Assembly: GCA_934512135.1 (NCBI GenBank)
Contig: CAKSWT010000005.1
Span: 1-64,000, forward strand
Origin: an uncultured Oscillospiraceae bacterium
GTDB taxonomy: Bacteria; Bacillota; Clostridia; Oscillospirales; Oscillospiraceae
Reading direction: 5' to 3'
Length of the DNA stretch: 64,000 nucleotides
The translations under genes were made by a program, and so were the position numbers. Under the pieces are notes generated by a model. That model saw only the letters and a program-made list of their open reading frames with translations, made no database searches and was not told the DNA's origin. Positions 42,858 to 51,484 of the stretch are shown here, one piece after another (position 1 is the stretch's first letter; every line of letters begins with the position of its first letter).

Positions 42858-44405
42858 ATGGCCCGTACACAAAATTCCATACGCAATGTCGCAGCGGCCA
42901 TGATGGGGCAGCTGGGCGGCGTGCTGGTCAATCTGCTGGCCAGAGTGTTTTTCCTGCACTATCTAAACCAGACCTATCTGGGCCTTAACGGCCTGTTTAC
43001 CAATGTGCTGACCATGCTCTCCCTGGTGGAGCTGGGAGTGGGGCCGGCCATGGCCTACAGCCTCTATAAGCCTTTGGCGGACGGTGACACGGGGAAGATC
43101 AAAAGCCATATGGCCTTTTACAAGCGGGCCTATGTCACCATTGGCCTGGCGATTGCGGCCCTGGGGATGCTGTTTCTACCGTTTTACACCGTCTTCATGG
43201 ATGAGGTGCCGGATATTCCCCATCTGAATGTGATCTATCTGCTGTTTGTGGCCAACACGGTGGTGTCCTATTTCTACTCCTATAAGCGGAGCCTGATTGT
43301 CTGCGACCAGAAGAAGTATATTGAAACGGGAATCCACTATGGGGCGTATTTCCTGCTGAATGTGGTGCAGATTATTTTCCTGGCGCTGACCAAAAGCTAT
43401 GTGCTGTTTTTGGTGCTCCAGGTGATCTCCACCTGGGGAGAGAATTATCTCCTGGCTCGGAAGGCGGACAAGCTCTACCCTTATCTCCGGGAGAAAAAGG
43501 TCCAGCCCATGAGCAAGGAGGATTCTCAGGTTATCTTCCGAAATGTTGCCGCCATGAGCATGCACAAGGTGGGGGCCGTGGTGGTCAATTCCACGGATAA
43601 TATCCTCATCTCCAAGCTCATTGGACTGGCCACAGCCGGCCTTTACAGCAACTACTATACCATCATCCACCCCTTGCAGACGGTCACAAATCAGATCTTT
43701 GAGTCCATTGTGGCCAGCGTGGGCAATCTCTCCGCCACGGTAAAGGGGGGAGATGTGGCCCGGCTCAAGGAGACCTTCAACGATGTGTTCTTCTTTGCCT
43801 TCTGGGTGTTTACCTTCTGCTCCATCTGCCTGCTGAATCTGCTCCATCCCTTTATTGAGTTTTTGTGGCTCCGCAACAAGGGCTGGCTGCTGGACGAGCA
43901 GACGCTGATTGTGCTGGTCCTCAACTTCTACCTTTATGGGATGCGGCGGCCGGTGCTCACCTTCCGGGACGCCTCCGGCGCCTTTTGGAACGACCGGTTC
44001 AAACCGATTTTTGAATCGGTGATCAACTTGCTGGCCTCTGTTGCGCTGGCCAACCGGTTTGGCCTGGTGGGGATTTTCCTGGGCACCCTGGTGTCCACGG
44101 TGACCACCAGCCTTTGGGTGGAACCACTGGTGCTCTACCGAAATGTGTTCTACCTGCCTCTGCGGGACTACTTTATCCGGTTCTTTGGCTATACCGTGGT
44201 GGGGGTGGCAGTCTGCGGAATCACCACCTGGCTGTGCCATCTGGTGGGCTACAGCCTGCTGAGCCTGATTCCCCGGGGGCTGATTTGTCTGGCGGTGCCC
44301 AACGGGCTGTTGTTTGTGGTGTTCCGGGGGACAAAGGAATATCAGTATTTTAAACGCCTGGGCAAGGAATTGCTGGGCAAGGTACACGGCCATGGCACCC
44401 ACTAA
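42858..44405 (+). CDS. Polysaccharide flippase (Wzx-like, MOP superfamily)
   Basis: A 515-residue integral membrane protein with about 12-14 helices of the polysaccharide-transport family. The N-terminus FFLHYLNQTYLGLNGLF and the VNSTDNILISKLIGLATAGLYSNY region (about 235-258) are typical of Firmicute capsule transporters. It would flip undecaprenyl-linked repeat units to the outer face. CGGAGG lies 7 bases before the ATG. The stop overlaps the acyltransferase start by 14 bases. Confidence 0.9.
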   Translation: MARTQNSIRNVAAAMMGQLGGVLVNLLARVFFLHYLNQTYLGLNGLFTNVLTMLSLVELGVGPAMAYSLYKPLADGDTGKIKSHMAFYKRAYVTIGLAIAALGMLFLPFYTVFMDEVPDIPHLNVIYLLFVANTVVSYFYSYKRSLIVCDQKKYIETGIHYGAYFLLNVVQIIFLALTKSYVLFLVLQVISTWGENYLLARKADKLYPYLREKKVQPMSKEDSQVIFRNVAAMSMHKVGAVVVNSTDNILISKLIGLATAGLYSNYYTIIHPLQTVTNQIFESIVASVGNLSATVKGGDVARLKETFNDVFFFAFWVFTFCSICLLNLLHPFIEFLWLRNKGWLLDEQTLIVLVLNFYLYGMRRPVLTFRDASGAFWNDRFKPIFESVINLLASVALANRFGLVGIFLGTLVSTVTTSLWVEPLVLYRNVFYLPLRDYFIRFFGYTVVGVAVCGITTWLCHLVGYSLLSLIPRGLICLAVPNGLLFVVFRGTKEYQYFKRLGKELLGKVHGHGTH

Positions 44406-45426
44406 GCGCTCCGGCCGGGAGACCTGGCTGGACGGGTTAAAAGGATTTGCAATTCTGCTGGTGGTGTTGGGCCATGTGCTCAGCGGCTATCTGGACGCAG
44501 ATACCTTCCCGGATGCCTACTGGAGCTTTTATCAGGTCCGGACGCTGATCTACAGCTTCCATATGCCGCTGTTCTTCCTGCTCAGCGGGTTTACCTTCAC
44601 CCTGGCCTATTGGCAGGACGGAAGGCTGCGGAAGGCGGGATATCTCCCGCAGCTGGGGAATCTTCTGTGGATCTATGTGATCTTTGCCCTGGCCCAGTGG
44701 GGAATTAAGCAGGTGGTGCCGGAGCTGGTGAACGAGTCCTATGACCTGGAGGACCTGCGGCGGATGTTTGTGGAGCCGCTGGGGAACTTCTGGTATCTCT
44801 ACGTCCTGCTTGTACTGTACCTGCTGGGCGGCGTGCTGCGGGTGCCAAACTGGAAGCTCCACTGGCTGCTGCTGCCCGGGGCCCTGGCCATTGTGGCGGC
44901 GGATACGCACCTGGACTGGACGGAGCTGACGGGCTACCGGATTGTGTACCACTTCTTCTTCTTTGGCGTGGGATGTGCGCTGTGCCGGGAAAGACGGCTC
45001 CTCTCAGGGGGAAAGCCGGCGGGGATTGCGGCCATGCTGCTGTCTGTGGCGGGGTATCTCCACCTCTGCTGGGGAATCTGGAGCTGGTATGGAAACTGGA
45101 AGCTGGGCATTGCCCTGTCGGCCAGTTATCTCCTGGTGGTGGCGTTTTTTCGATGGAAGCGCCTGTCCGGGTGCCGGCTTTTGCAGCTGTGCGGCAGATA
45201 TTGCCTGGAGATCTATCTGCTTCACACGTTCTTTACGGCGGGCCTTCGGACGGTGCTGCCCCGATGGGGGGTGGTGGATCCGTGGATCAGCGTTTGGGTG
45301 AACTTTTTCCTGAGCACTGCCCTGTGCCTGCTGCTGGCGTATCTGGCGGGGAAGGCGTCTTGGACAGATTTGATTTTCCGACCGGCCCGGTTTTTCCGGC
45401 GGCATTGGCGAAGCCATACAAAATAA
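44392..45426 (+). CDS. Acyltransferase family 3 membrane protein
   Basis: A 344-residue polytopic acyltransferase (OafA/NolL-like) that O-acylates surface sugars. The N-terminal RETWLDGLKGFAILLVVLGH carries the catalytic His (about residue 28). The FHMPLFFLLSGF motif follows near 60-71, with about ten helices in all. It ends the operon before a strong hairpin. The start is the ATG at 44392 inside the flippase gene, with AAGG upstream. Confidence 0.85.
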   Translation: MAPTKRSGRETWLDGLKGFAILLVVLGHVLSGYLDADTFPDAYWSFYQVRTLIYSFHMPLFFLLSGFTFTLAYWQDGRLRKAGYLPQLGNLLWIYVIFALAQWGIKQVVPELVNESYDLEDLRRMFVEPLGNFWYLYVLLVLYLLGGVLRVPNWKLHWLLLPGALAIVAADTHLDWTELTGYRIVYHFFFFGVGCALCRERRLLSGGKPAGIAAMLLSVAGYLHLCWGIWSWYGNWKLGIALSASYLLVVAFFRWKRLSGCRLLQLCGRYCLEIYLLHTFFTAGLRTVLPRWGVVDPWISVWVNFFLSTALCLLLAYLAGKASWTDLIFRPARFFRRHWRSHTK

Positions 45427-45471
45427 ATGCGAACGCCCCCGGACAAGGCAAGTCCGGGGGCGTGTCGCATT
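45426..45471 (+). terminator. Hairpin ending the polysaccharide operon
   Basis: An 11-bp GC stem (cgcccccggac / gtccgggggcg) is extended by AATGCGA/TCGCATT. No T-run follows, but the hairpin is very stable and starts at the stop codon. The 320-base gap to larE holds a doubtful short frame and the larE promoter. Confidence 0.7.
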
Positions 45472-45499
45472 ACATGAAAGAAAGGAGAAAAGTAAGGAG

Positions 45500-45598
45500 A
45501 TGTATTTGGAAATCGCCATCGTTGGATGTGCGAACGTTTTCTCTTTGGATGGGTCTATCATACAGGAGGAGTTTTGCAGAATCCTGAACAGAATTTGA
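45500..45598 (+). CDS. Possible 32-residue peptide
   Basis: A short frame in the gap before larE, with the purine-rich GAAAGGAGAAAAGTAAGGAG immediately upstream. It begins MYLEIAIVGCANVF and has no recognisable family. Ribosome-site spacing is ambiguous and no promoter is clear, so it may be chance. Confidence 0.2.
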   Translation: MYLEIAIVGCANVFSLDGSIIQEEFCRILNRI

Positions 45599-45676
45599 AC
45601 CGTTTGTAAAGAAAACAGGCAAAACCGGAAAAGTGTGAACGGAGTGTAAACGCCCGGAGAAAAATCAGCCCGGGGC

Positions 45677-45707
45677 TTGACTTGGGCCGGACCTGCAATG
45701 GTATAAT
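45677..45707 (+). promoter_or_regulatory. Promoter of the lar operon
   Basis: TTGACT (45677-45682) and a perfect TATAAT (45702-45707) with an extended TGG. The 19-base spacer is long. Confidence 0.65.
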
Positions 45708-45746
45708 GGCAGGGAACATGGAACGAGGCGTACTTTGGAGGAGCAT

Positions 45747-46487
45747 ATGACACTAGAACAGTTTTTTCACGAGCATTCCAGCTGTGCCCTGGGGTTTTCG
45801 GGAGGAGTGGACTCCTCTTATTTACTCTGGGCGGCATTGCAGGCAGGAATCCAAATCCAGCCCTATTTTATCAAAACCGCTTTTCAGCCGGCGTTTGAAC
45901 TGGAGGATGCCCAAAGGCTGGCCCAGATGCTGGGCGTGATGCTGAAGGTGGTCCCGCTGGAGCTGCCGGAGTCGGTGCTGGACAATCCCGGAAACCGCTG
46001 CTACGTCTGCAAGAGAGCACTGTTTGGGACGCTGAGGCAGATGGCGGCCCGGGACGGCTTTTCCGTAATACTGGACGGGACCAACGCCTCCGATGATCCG
46101 GGCGACCGGCCGGGGATGAAGGCACTGGAGGAAATGAGGGTGCTTTCCCCGCTTCGGCTGTGCGGGCTGACCAAGGAGGAGATTCGGCGGCGATCCCGTG
46201 AGGCGGAACTGTTCACTTGGGACAAGCCTGCTTACGCGTGCCTGGCCACCCGCTTTCCCACGGGTACAAAAATCACAGAGGCGGGGCTGGCCCAGGTGGA
46301 GGCAGCGGAGGGACTGCTGATTTCCATGGGCTTTCGGGACCTTCGGGTGCGGGTGTTCCAAGGGGCGGCCAGGATTCAGCTGCCGCCGGAGCAAATGGAA
46401 CGGCTGCTCCAAAACCGGGAGCCGGTTCTCCGTGCCCTAAAACAAAACTTTTCCGCAGTGATGCTGGATTTGGAGGGACGAGCATGA
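45747..46487 (+). CDS. larE: LarE, sacrificial sulfur transferase for nickel-pincer cofactor
   Basis: A 246-residue PP-loop ATPase that adenylates the cofactor precursor and donates sulfur. The PP-loop SGGVDSS is at residues 18-24. C165 in ACLATRFP corresponds to the sacrificial Cys of Lactobacillus LarE, so the single-cysteine, self-consuming route is likely. NRCYVC near 83-88 is a second conserved cysteine pair. TTGGAGGAG precedes the ATG at 45747. The stop overlaps larB by 4 bases. Confidence 0.92.
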   Translation: MTLEQFFHEHSSCALGFSGGVDSSYLLWAALQAGIQIQPYFIKTAFQPAFELEDAQRLAQMLGVMLKVVPLELPESVLDNPGNRCYVCKRALFGTLRQMAARDGFSVILDGTNASDDPGDRPGMKALEEMRVLSPLRLCGLTKEEIRRRSREAELFTWDKPAYACLATRFPTGTKITEAGLAQVEAAEGLLISMGFRDLRVRVFQGAARIQLPPEQMERLLQNREPVLRALKQNFSAVMLDLEGRA

Positions 46488-47236
46488 ATCAGACGGCACT
46501 AAAATCCCTGCTGCGGCAGGTGGCGGAGGGAACCGTAGATGTGGAGTCGGCGGCGCTGGCTCTGCGGGAGGCCCCCTATCGGGACCTGGGATATGCAAAG
46601 GTGGACAGCCATCGGGGCATTCGCCAGGGAGCAGCTGAAGTGATCTACGGAGCCGGAAAAACAGCGGAGCAGATTTCCCAGATTGCGGCGGAACTGTTGG
46701 AGCACGGGGAGAAAACCGTGCTTATCACACGGCTGGACCCGGAAAAGGCTGCACTGGTCCAAAGGGCGGTGCCCCTTCGGTACAGTCCGGAGGGACGGAT
46801 TGCCGTGGCGGGGACAATGCCGAAGCCTACCGCCGGGGGAACCATCCTGGTGGTTACCGGGGGAACCAGCGACATCCCTGTGGCAGAGGAGGCGGTCATT
46901 ACGGCCCAGGCCTTGGGAAATCCGGTGGAGCGGCTCTATGACGTGGGAGTGGCAGGGCTGCACCGGCTGCTTTCCCATCTGGATGAAATGATGTCGGCCC
47001 GGGTCATCATCGCCATTGCGGGAATGGAGGGGGCGCTGGCCAGCGTGGTGGGAGGTCTGGTGGACTGCCCGGTGATTGCGGTACCCACCTCCGTGGGCTA
47101 TGGAGCCTCCTTTGGAGGCGTCAGTGCGCTGCTCAGTATGCTCAACTCCTGCGCCAGCGGTGTCAGCGTGGTGAATATCGACAACGGGTTCGGAGCCGGA
47201 TTTCTGGCCAGCCGAATCAATCATATGGGAGGATGA
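46484..47236 (+). CDS. larB: LarB, nicotinic acid adenine dinucleotide carboxylase/hydrolase
   Basis: A 250-residue protein with a C-terminal AIR-carboxylase (PurE-like) fold, the enzyme that carboxylates and cleaves NaAD in the first step of nickel-pincer nucleotide synthesis. Recognisable stretches are the N-terminal HRGIRQGAAEVIYG, then VTGGTSDIPVAEEA, RLYDVGVAGLHRLL and GMEGALASVVGGL. Coupled to larE upstream; its stop is interleaved with the larC start region. Confidence 0.93.
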   Translation: MNQTALKSLLRQVAEGTVDVESAALALREAPYRDLGYAKVDSHRGIRQGAAEVIYGAGKTAEQISQIAAELLEHGEKTVLITRLDPEKAALVQRAVPLRYSPEGRIAVAGTMPKPTAGGTILVVTGGTSDIPVAEEAVITAQALGNPVERLYDVGVAGLHRLLSHLDEMMSARVIIAIAGMEGALASVVGGLVDCPVIAVPTSVGYGASFGGVSALLSMLNSCASGVSVVNIDNGFGAGFLASRINHMGG

Positions 47237-47238
47237 AG

Positions 47239-48507
47239 ATGAAAATACTGTATTTGGAATGCGCCATGGGCGCAGCGGGAGACATGCTGATGGGGGCGCT
47301 GCTGGAGCTGCATCCGGACCCGGCAGGGTTCCTGAGGCGGCTCAACGGCCTGGGGATTCCCGGGGTCACCGTGACGGCGGAGCGGACCCACACCCAGGGA
47401 ATTGCCGGAACGCATATGCACGTGCTGGTCCATGGCCAGGAGGAAGAATTCCACCATGACCATCACGACCATCATGACCACCACGACCATCATGACCATC
47501 AGGGGCATCCCGATCATCCGGATCATGACCATCACGACCACCATGACCATGACCATCACCACTCCGGCATGCATGAGATTACCCATGTGATTCAGGCGCT
47601 GGAGCTGCCGGATCAGGTGCGCCGGGACGCGGTGGCGGTCTACGAATCCATTGCTCAGGCCGAAGCCCATGCCCATGGGGTGCCGGTGACGGAGGTGCAT
47701 TTCCACGAGGTGGGAACGTTGGACGCGGTGACGGACGTGGTGGGTGTTTGCCTGCTGCTCCATGAGCTCCAGGTGGAGGAGGTCCTGGCCTCTCCGGTGC
47801 ATGTGGGCAGCGGCACGGTACGGTGCGCCCATGGCATTCTGCCGGTGCCGGCTCCTGCGGCGGAATTTCTCCTGGAGGGGATCCCCAGCTACGGCGGAGA
47901 GATTCAGGGAGAGCTCTGCACGCCCACGGGAGCGGCGCTGCTGCGGCACTTTGTCCGGAAATTCGGGCCACGGCCCCTGATGCGGGTGGAGCGCACCGGC
48001 TATGGATTGGGTACACGGGAATTTCCCCAGGCCAATTGCCTGCGGGCCATGCTGGGCCAGACGGAGGAGGGGGGACAGGAGCGGATTTGTGCACTGTCCT
48101 GTAATCTTGACGACATGACCCCGGAGGACCTGGCCTGCGGCATGGATGTGCTCCGGGAATCCGGCGCCCTGGAGGTATACACCACCGGGGCGAATATGAA
48201 AAAGGGCCGTCCTGGCGTGGTGCTTACCTGCATCTGCCATGAGGACCGGCGGACGGAATTGGTGACGCTGATGTTCCGGCATTTTACCACGCTGGGCATC
48301 CGGGAGCAGCAGCTGACCCGGTATGTGCTCCACCGGGAGATCCGTGCCCAGGAAACGGAGCTGGGGACGGTGCATATGAAAACCGCCTCCGGTTGGGGGG
48401 TAACCCGGGAAAAGCCGGAGCTGGAGGACCTGAAGGCCATTGCCCGGGAGACGGGAATGAGTATCCGGGAGGTCCGGGAGAGCTTAACCCTTCTGACACA
48501 GAGATAA
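47239..48507 (+). CDS. larC: LarC, nickel insertion cyclometallase
   Basis: A 422-residue LarC in one continuous frame. In Lactobacillus plantarum the protein is made by ribosomal frameshifting of two frames (larC1/larC2). The N-terminal LYLECAMGAAGDMLMGAL and the C-terminal LSCNLDDMTPE...GANMKKGRPG motif are typical. Residues 72-108 form a His/Asp tract with 22 histidines in 37 residues, the presumed nickel reservoir. The ATG at 47239 is preferred over 47233 because GGGAGG then has proper spacing. The enzyme inserts Ni into the pincer nucleotide in a CTP-dependent reaction. Confidence 0.93.
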   Translation: MKILYLECAMGAAGDMLMGALLELHPDPAGFLRRLNGLGIPGVTVTAERTHTQGIAGTHMHVLVHGQEEEFHHDHHDHHDHHDHHDHQGHPDHPDHDHHDHHDHDHHHSGMHEITHVIQALELPDQVRRDAVAVYESIAQAEAHAHGVPVTEVHFHEVGTLDAVTDVVGVCLLLHELQVEEVLASPVHVGSGTVRCAHGILPVPAPAAEFLLEGIPSYGGEIQGELCTPTGAALLRHFVRKFGPRPLMRVERTGYGLGTREFPQANCLRAMLGQTEEGGQERICALSCNLDDMTPEDLACGMDVLRESGALEVYTTGANMKKGRPGVVLTCICHEDRRTELVTLMFRHFTTLGIREQQLTRYVLHREIRAQETELGTVHMKTASGWGVTREKPELEDLKAIARETGMSIREVRESLTLLTQR

Positions 48508-48511
48508 AACA

Positions 48512-48542
48512 GCGGAACCGCCTTGCTCCAAGGCGGTTCCGC
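48512..48542. terminator. Hairpin between larC and the TauE/SafE gene
   Basis: A perfect 14-bp stem gcggaaccgccttg / caaggcggttccgc lies between convergent genes; flanking T-runs are weak. Confidence 0.7.
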
Positions 48543-48547
48543 AGACT

Positions 48548-49303
48548 TTATGGGGCCAGATTGACGGTAATTCGTAGGAACAAAATGGCCAGCACAGTGA
48601 GCACCACAGGCCGGACGACCTTTTTTCCATCCTTGGCCACCATGCCGGCGCCGGTATAGTGGCCGGCAATGGAGAATAGGGAGGCGGCCAGACCAAGAGG
48701 CCAGTAGACCTGTCCATGGTAGATAAAGGTGGCCAGGGCCGCCACATTGGAGGAGAGGTTTACCACCTTGGTGGTGCCTGCTGCGGATTTCAGCTCCATC
48801 CGTCCCAGGCCTGTGAGAATCAGAATCAGAAAGGTTCCGGTGCCCGGGCCGTAAAGACCGTCGTACATCCCGATGACAAAGGCGGAGCCCATGGTGATCA
48901 GCAGCAGCTGGCGAGGCGGACGGGTGCCGGTCAAGGAATTCTCTCCCATATCCTTGTTGCGGAGCACATAAAATGCCACAATAGGCAGCGCCACCAGCAG
49001 CATTCCCTGAATGATCCGCTCGGAGAGAAGCAGGGAAATACTGGCTCCAATGGTGGAACCGATCAGGGCCATGGGGACGGCAAACAGGGAGAGCTTCAGG
49101 GGGACAAATCCGTTTTTCAGGAATCGCCCCGTGGAGACTGCGGTCCCAGTGGCGGAGGAGAGCTTATTGGTGGCCAGGGCAGTATGGGCGGGGATGCCTG
49201 CAATGAGGTAGGCGGGGAGAGAGATCAGACCACCGCCGCCGGCAATGGAATCCACAAATCCCGCCAGAAATACCAGAGGACAGACAATGAAATAGGGCAG
49301 CAT
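48548..49303 (-). CDS. TauE/SafE family permease
   Basis: A 251-residue membrane protein with about eight helices and the family hallmarks GFVDSIAGGGGLISLPAYL near residues 15-33 and YDGLYGPGTGTF in the second half. The family exports sulfite or sulfoacetate, or moves other small sulfur or organic anions. The substrate is not predictable from sequence. GGAAGG lies before the ATG at 49303. It stands alone between the lar operon and an amino-acid transporter. Confidence 0.88.
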   Translation of the reverse strand: MLPYFIVCPLVFLAGFVDSIAGGGGLISLPAYLIAGIPAHTALATNKLSSATGTAVSTGRFLKNGFVPLKLSLFAVPMALIGSTIGASISLLLSERIIQGMLLVALPIVAFYVLRNKDMGENSLTGTRPPRQLLLITMGSAFVIGMYDGLYGPGTGTFLILILTGLGRMELKSAAGTTKVVNLSSNVAALATFIYHGQVYWPLGLAASLFSIAGHYTGAGMVAKDGKKVVRPVVLTVLAILFLRITVNLAP

Positions 49304-49338
49304 GGGAGCACCTTCCTTAAGGACAAAGTTACTTTAAC

Positions 49339-49368
49339 ATTATACTACGGTAATTCGACGTCGCGCAA
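49339..49368 (-). promoter_or_regulatory. Promoter of the TauE/SafE gene
   Basis: Minus-strand TTGCGC (49363-49368) and perfect TATAAT (49339-49344), 18-base spacer. Confidence 0.65.
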
Positions 49369-49462
49369 TGAATAAAGCGACAAAAAGCTTGCATATATTC
49401 CCCAAAAAATCTTGATAAACTGCCCAAATTTGAATTTTTGTCGAGACAGATTGCAGTTTTGC

Positions 49463-49491
49463 TTGACGGATGAAGGGTTAGAGATTATAAT
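49463..49491 (+). promoter_or_regulatory. Promoter of the amino-acid ABC operon
   Basis: TTGACG (49463-49468) and perfect TATAAT (49486-49491), 17-base spacer. The leader of about 100 bases contains a GACGC/GCGTC pairing. Confidence 0.85.
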
Positions 49492-49599
49492 ATGCATAGA
49501 AAAGCGTTAGACGCGTCAAAAGATACCGTTGCGTCCTCTGGCAGAACCCGCAGCAGGGTGAGCCGCTATTTTTTAATCTTATTGAGAGGGGTATCCGCT

Positions 49600-50322
49600 G
49601 TGATTAAACTGGTCAATGTCAACAAATATTTCGGCGATCTCCATGTTTTGAAGGATGTTAACCTGGAAGTTGCAGAAGGTGAGAAGCTGGTCATTATCGG
49701 GCCCTCCGGTTCTGGCAAGTCTACCACGGTGCGCTGCATGAACTTCCTGGAGGAGCCCACCTCCGGTGAGGTCTGGATCGACGGGGTCCGGCTTACCAAT
49801 AAAAACAAAACCCAGATGAACCGTACGATGATGAGCATGGTGTTCCAGCAGTTCAACCTCTACCCCCACAAAACGGTGCTGCAGAACCTGACGCTGGCCC
49901 CCATGAAGCTCCACCATAAATCCAAGAAGGAGGCGGAGGATCTGGCGTTCCACTATTTGGATGTGGTGGGACTTCGGGATAAGGCCCATGTCTATCCCAC
50001 GACGCTCTCCGGCGGACAGCAGCAGCGGGTGGCCATTGCCCGGGCCCTGTGCTGCCAGACCAAGATCATTCTGTTTGATGAGCCCACCTCTGCCCTGGAT
50101 CCGGAGACGGTACAGGACGTGCTGGACGTTATGATTAAGCTCTCCAAGGAGAATATCACCATGGTGGTGGTGACCCACGAGATGGGCTTTGCCCGTCAGG
50201 TGGCGGACCGGGTCATCTTTATGGCCGACGGCACCATTATTGAGGAGGGCTCCCCGGAGCACTTCTTTGAGAATCCCACCCACGAGCGGACTAAGCAGTT
50301 CCTCTCGAAGATTCTCCGCTGA
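49600..50322 (+). CDS. Polar amino-acid ABC transporter ATPase (GlnQ/GltL-like)
   Basis: A 240-residue ATP-binding subunit of a polar amino-acid importer. Walker [10 protein letters not shown] is near residue 31, and the Q-loop [11 protein letters not shown], signature LSGGQQQR, Walker [15 protein letters not shown] and switch His THEMGFAR are all canonical. The GTG start at 49600 is chosen because GAGAGGGG lies 8 bases upstream. A longer frame from 49492 begins at the transcription start and lacks a site. First gene of a four-gene importer. Confidence 0.93.
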   Translation: MIKLVNVNKYFGDLHVLKDVNLEVAEGEKLVIIGPSGSGKSTTVRCMNFLEEPTSGEVWIDGVRLTNKNKTQMNRTMMSMVFQQFNLYPHKTVLQNLTLAPMKLHHKSKKEAEDLAFHYLDVVGLRDKAHVYPTTLSGGQQQRVAIARALCCQTKIILFDEPTSALDPETVQDVLDVMIKLSKENITMVVVTHEMGFARQVADRVIFMADGTIIEEGSPEHFFENPTHERTKQFLSKILR

Positions 50323-50332
50323 TTGAGCAGGC

Positions 50333-50349
50333 AACACGCCTGGCGTGTT
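50333..50349 (+). other. Intercistronic palindrome before the binding-protein gene
   Basis: AACACGCC and GGCGTGTT form a short palindrome between the ATPase and the lipoprotein gene. It may be an mRNA processing or stability element. Confidence 0.3.
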
Positions 50350-50392
50350 TCAGGACATAGATTTTGTCACACTATGAATGGAGGAATAACTT

Positions 50393-51373
50393 ATGAGCAA
50401 ACTCAAGAAACTGACTGCAATGGGGCTGTCTGTTGTCATGGCACTGGGCCTGCTGGCCGGCTGCGGCGACAGTGCCGCATCCGCTTCCGCAGTGGCGTCT
50501 GCCCCTGCTGAGGCACCTGCTGCTTCCCAGGCCCCTGCCGCTTCTGAAGCTCCTGCCGATCCCGCTGCCTCCGCTGCTTCCGCTGTGGAGGCGGGCGCTG
50601 CCGCCGGAGATCCCGCTTCCTATGGCGCCGGGGTTCAGGCTATTATTGATCGTGGCGTGCTGAAGGTTGGCGTCAAGAGCGACGTCATCGGCTTTGGCTA
50701 TATGGATCCTCTCACCAACGAGTATTCCGGCCTGGAGATCGAGCTGGCTAAGAAGCTGGCGGAGTACCTGGGCGTGGATGTGGAATTCACCACCGTCACC
50801 GCCGCTACCCGCGGTGAGCTCCTGGATTCCGGAGACATCGACTGCGTTCTGGCTACCTTCACCATCACCGATGAGCGCAAGCAGACCTGGGATTTCACCA
50901 CCCCCTACTACACGGACTATGTTTCCGTGCTGGTGAAGGATGCTTCCAACATCACCACCCTGACCGATCTGAAGGATAAGACCGTGGGCGTGTCCTCCGG
51001 CTCCACCTCCGCCAAGGCTCTGGTCAAGGCCATGATCGAGGACGGCCAGATCTCCGGCGACGGCTTCAACGAGGAGTCCTTCGATCCCGCTACCTGGACC
51101 GACGGCATCCAGTTCAAGCAGTATGACGACTATCCCTCCATCTCCACCGCCCTGGAGGCCAACGAGGTGGACGCCTTCTGCGTGGATAAGTCCATCCTGG
51201 CTGCCTATAAGACCACCGGTCGTTCCTACATTGATGCGCAGTTCTCTCCCCAGACCTATGGAATTGCGACCACCAAGGGCTCTGACTTCTCCAAGCTCTG
51301 CGAGGACAAGGTCACCGAGTGGCTGGCCGATGGCACCATCGACGGCCTTATCGGGGAGTTCAACCTGGGCTAA
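50393..51373 (+). CDS. Polar amino-acid-binding lipoprotein
   Basis: A 326-residue receptor of the family 3 solute-binding class. The signal peptide ends at a lipobox LLAGC. A long Ala/Ser/Pro/Glu tether (about 26-75) precedes the binding domain, which opens with GVLKVGVKSDVIGFGY and contains IDCVLATFTITDERK and FTTPYYTDYVSVLVK. Related proteins bind Glu, Asp, Gln or cystine; the ligand is not fixed by sequence. The start has GGAGG upstream. Confidence 0.92.
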   Translation: MSKLKKLTAMGLSVVMALGLLAGCGDSAASASAVASAPAEAPAASQAPAASEAPADPAASAASAVEAGAAAGDPASYGAGVQAIIDRGVLKVGVKSDVIGFGYMDPLTNEYSGLEIELAKKLAEYLGVDVEFTTVTAATRGELLDSGDIDCVLATFTITDERKQTWDFTTPYYTDYVSVLVKDASNITTLTDLKDKTVGVSSGSTSAKALVKAMIEDGQISGDGFNEESFDPATWTDGIQFKQYDDYPSISTALEANEVDAFCVDKSILAAYKTTGRSYIDAQFSPQTYGIATTKGSDFSKLCEDKVTEWLADGTIDGLIGEFNLG

Positions 51374-51388
51374 TCATGAAAACAACGA

Positions 51389-51456
51389 GGCAGAGCGGCT
51401 GTCCTGGCGCTCTGCCCCGGATCAGAGGGCCTCGGAGATCCCGGGACCCCCTGATC
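51389..51456 (+). other. Two hairpins after the binding-protein gene
   Basis: GGCAGAGCG/CGCTCTGCC (51389-51397 with 51408-51416) and GATCAG-AGGG/CCCC-CTGATC (51420-51429 with 51447-51456) follow the stop codon without T-runs. They probably stabilise the receptor mRNA and damp permease expression. Confidence 0.5.
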
Positions 51457-51484
51457 TGGGAAATTTGTTTATGGAGGCGATTAC

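Noticed and set aside
47452..47562. Tandem CAT/GAC repeats resembling a short CRISPR or VNTR
   Set aside because: The repeats are in frame and encode the His/Asp metal tract of LarC. There are no unique spacers.
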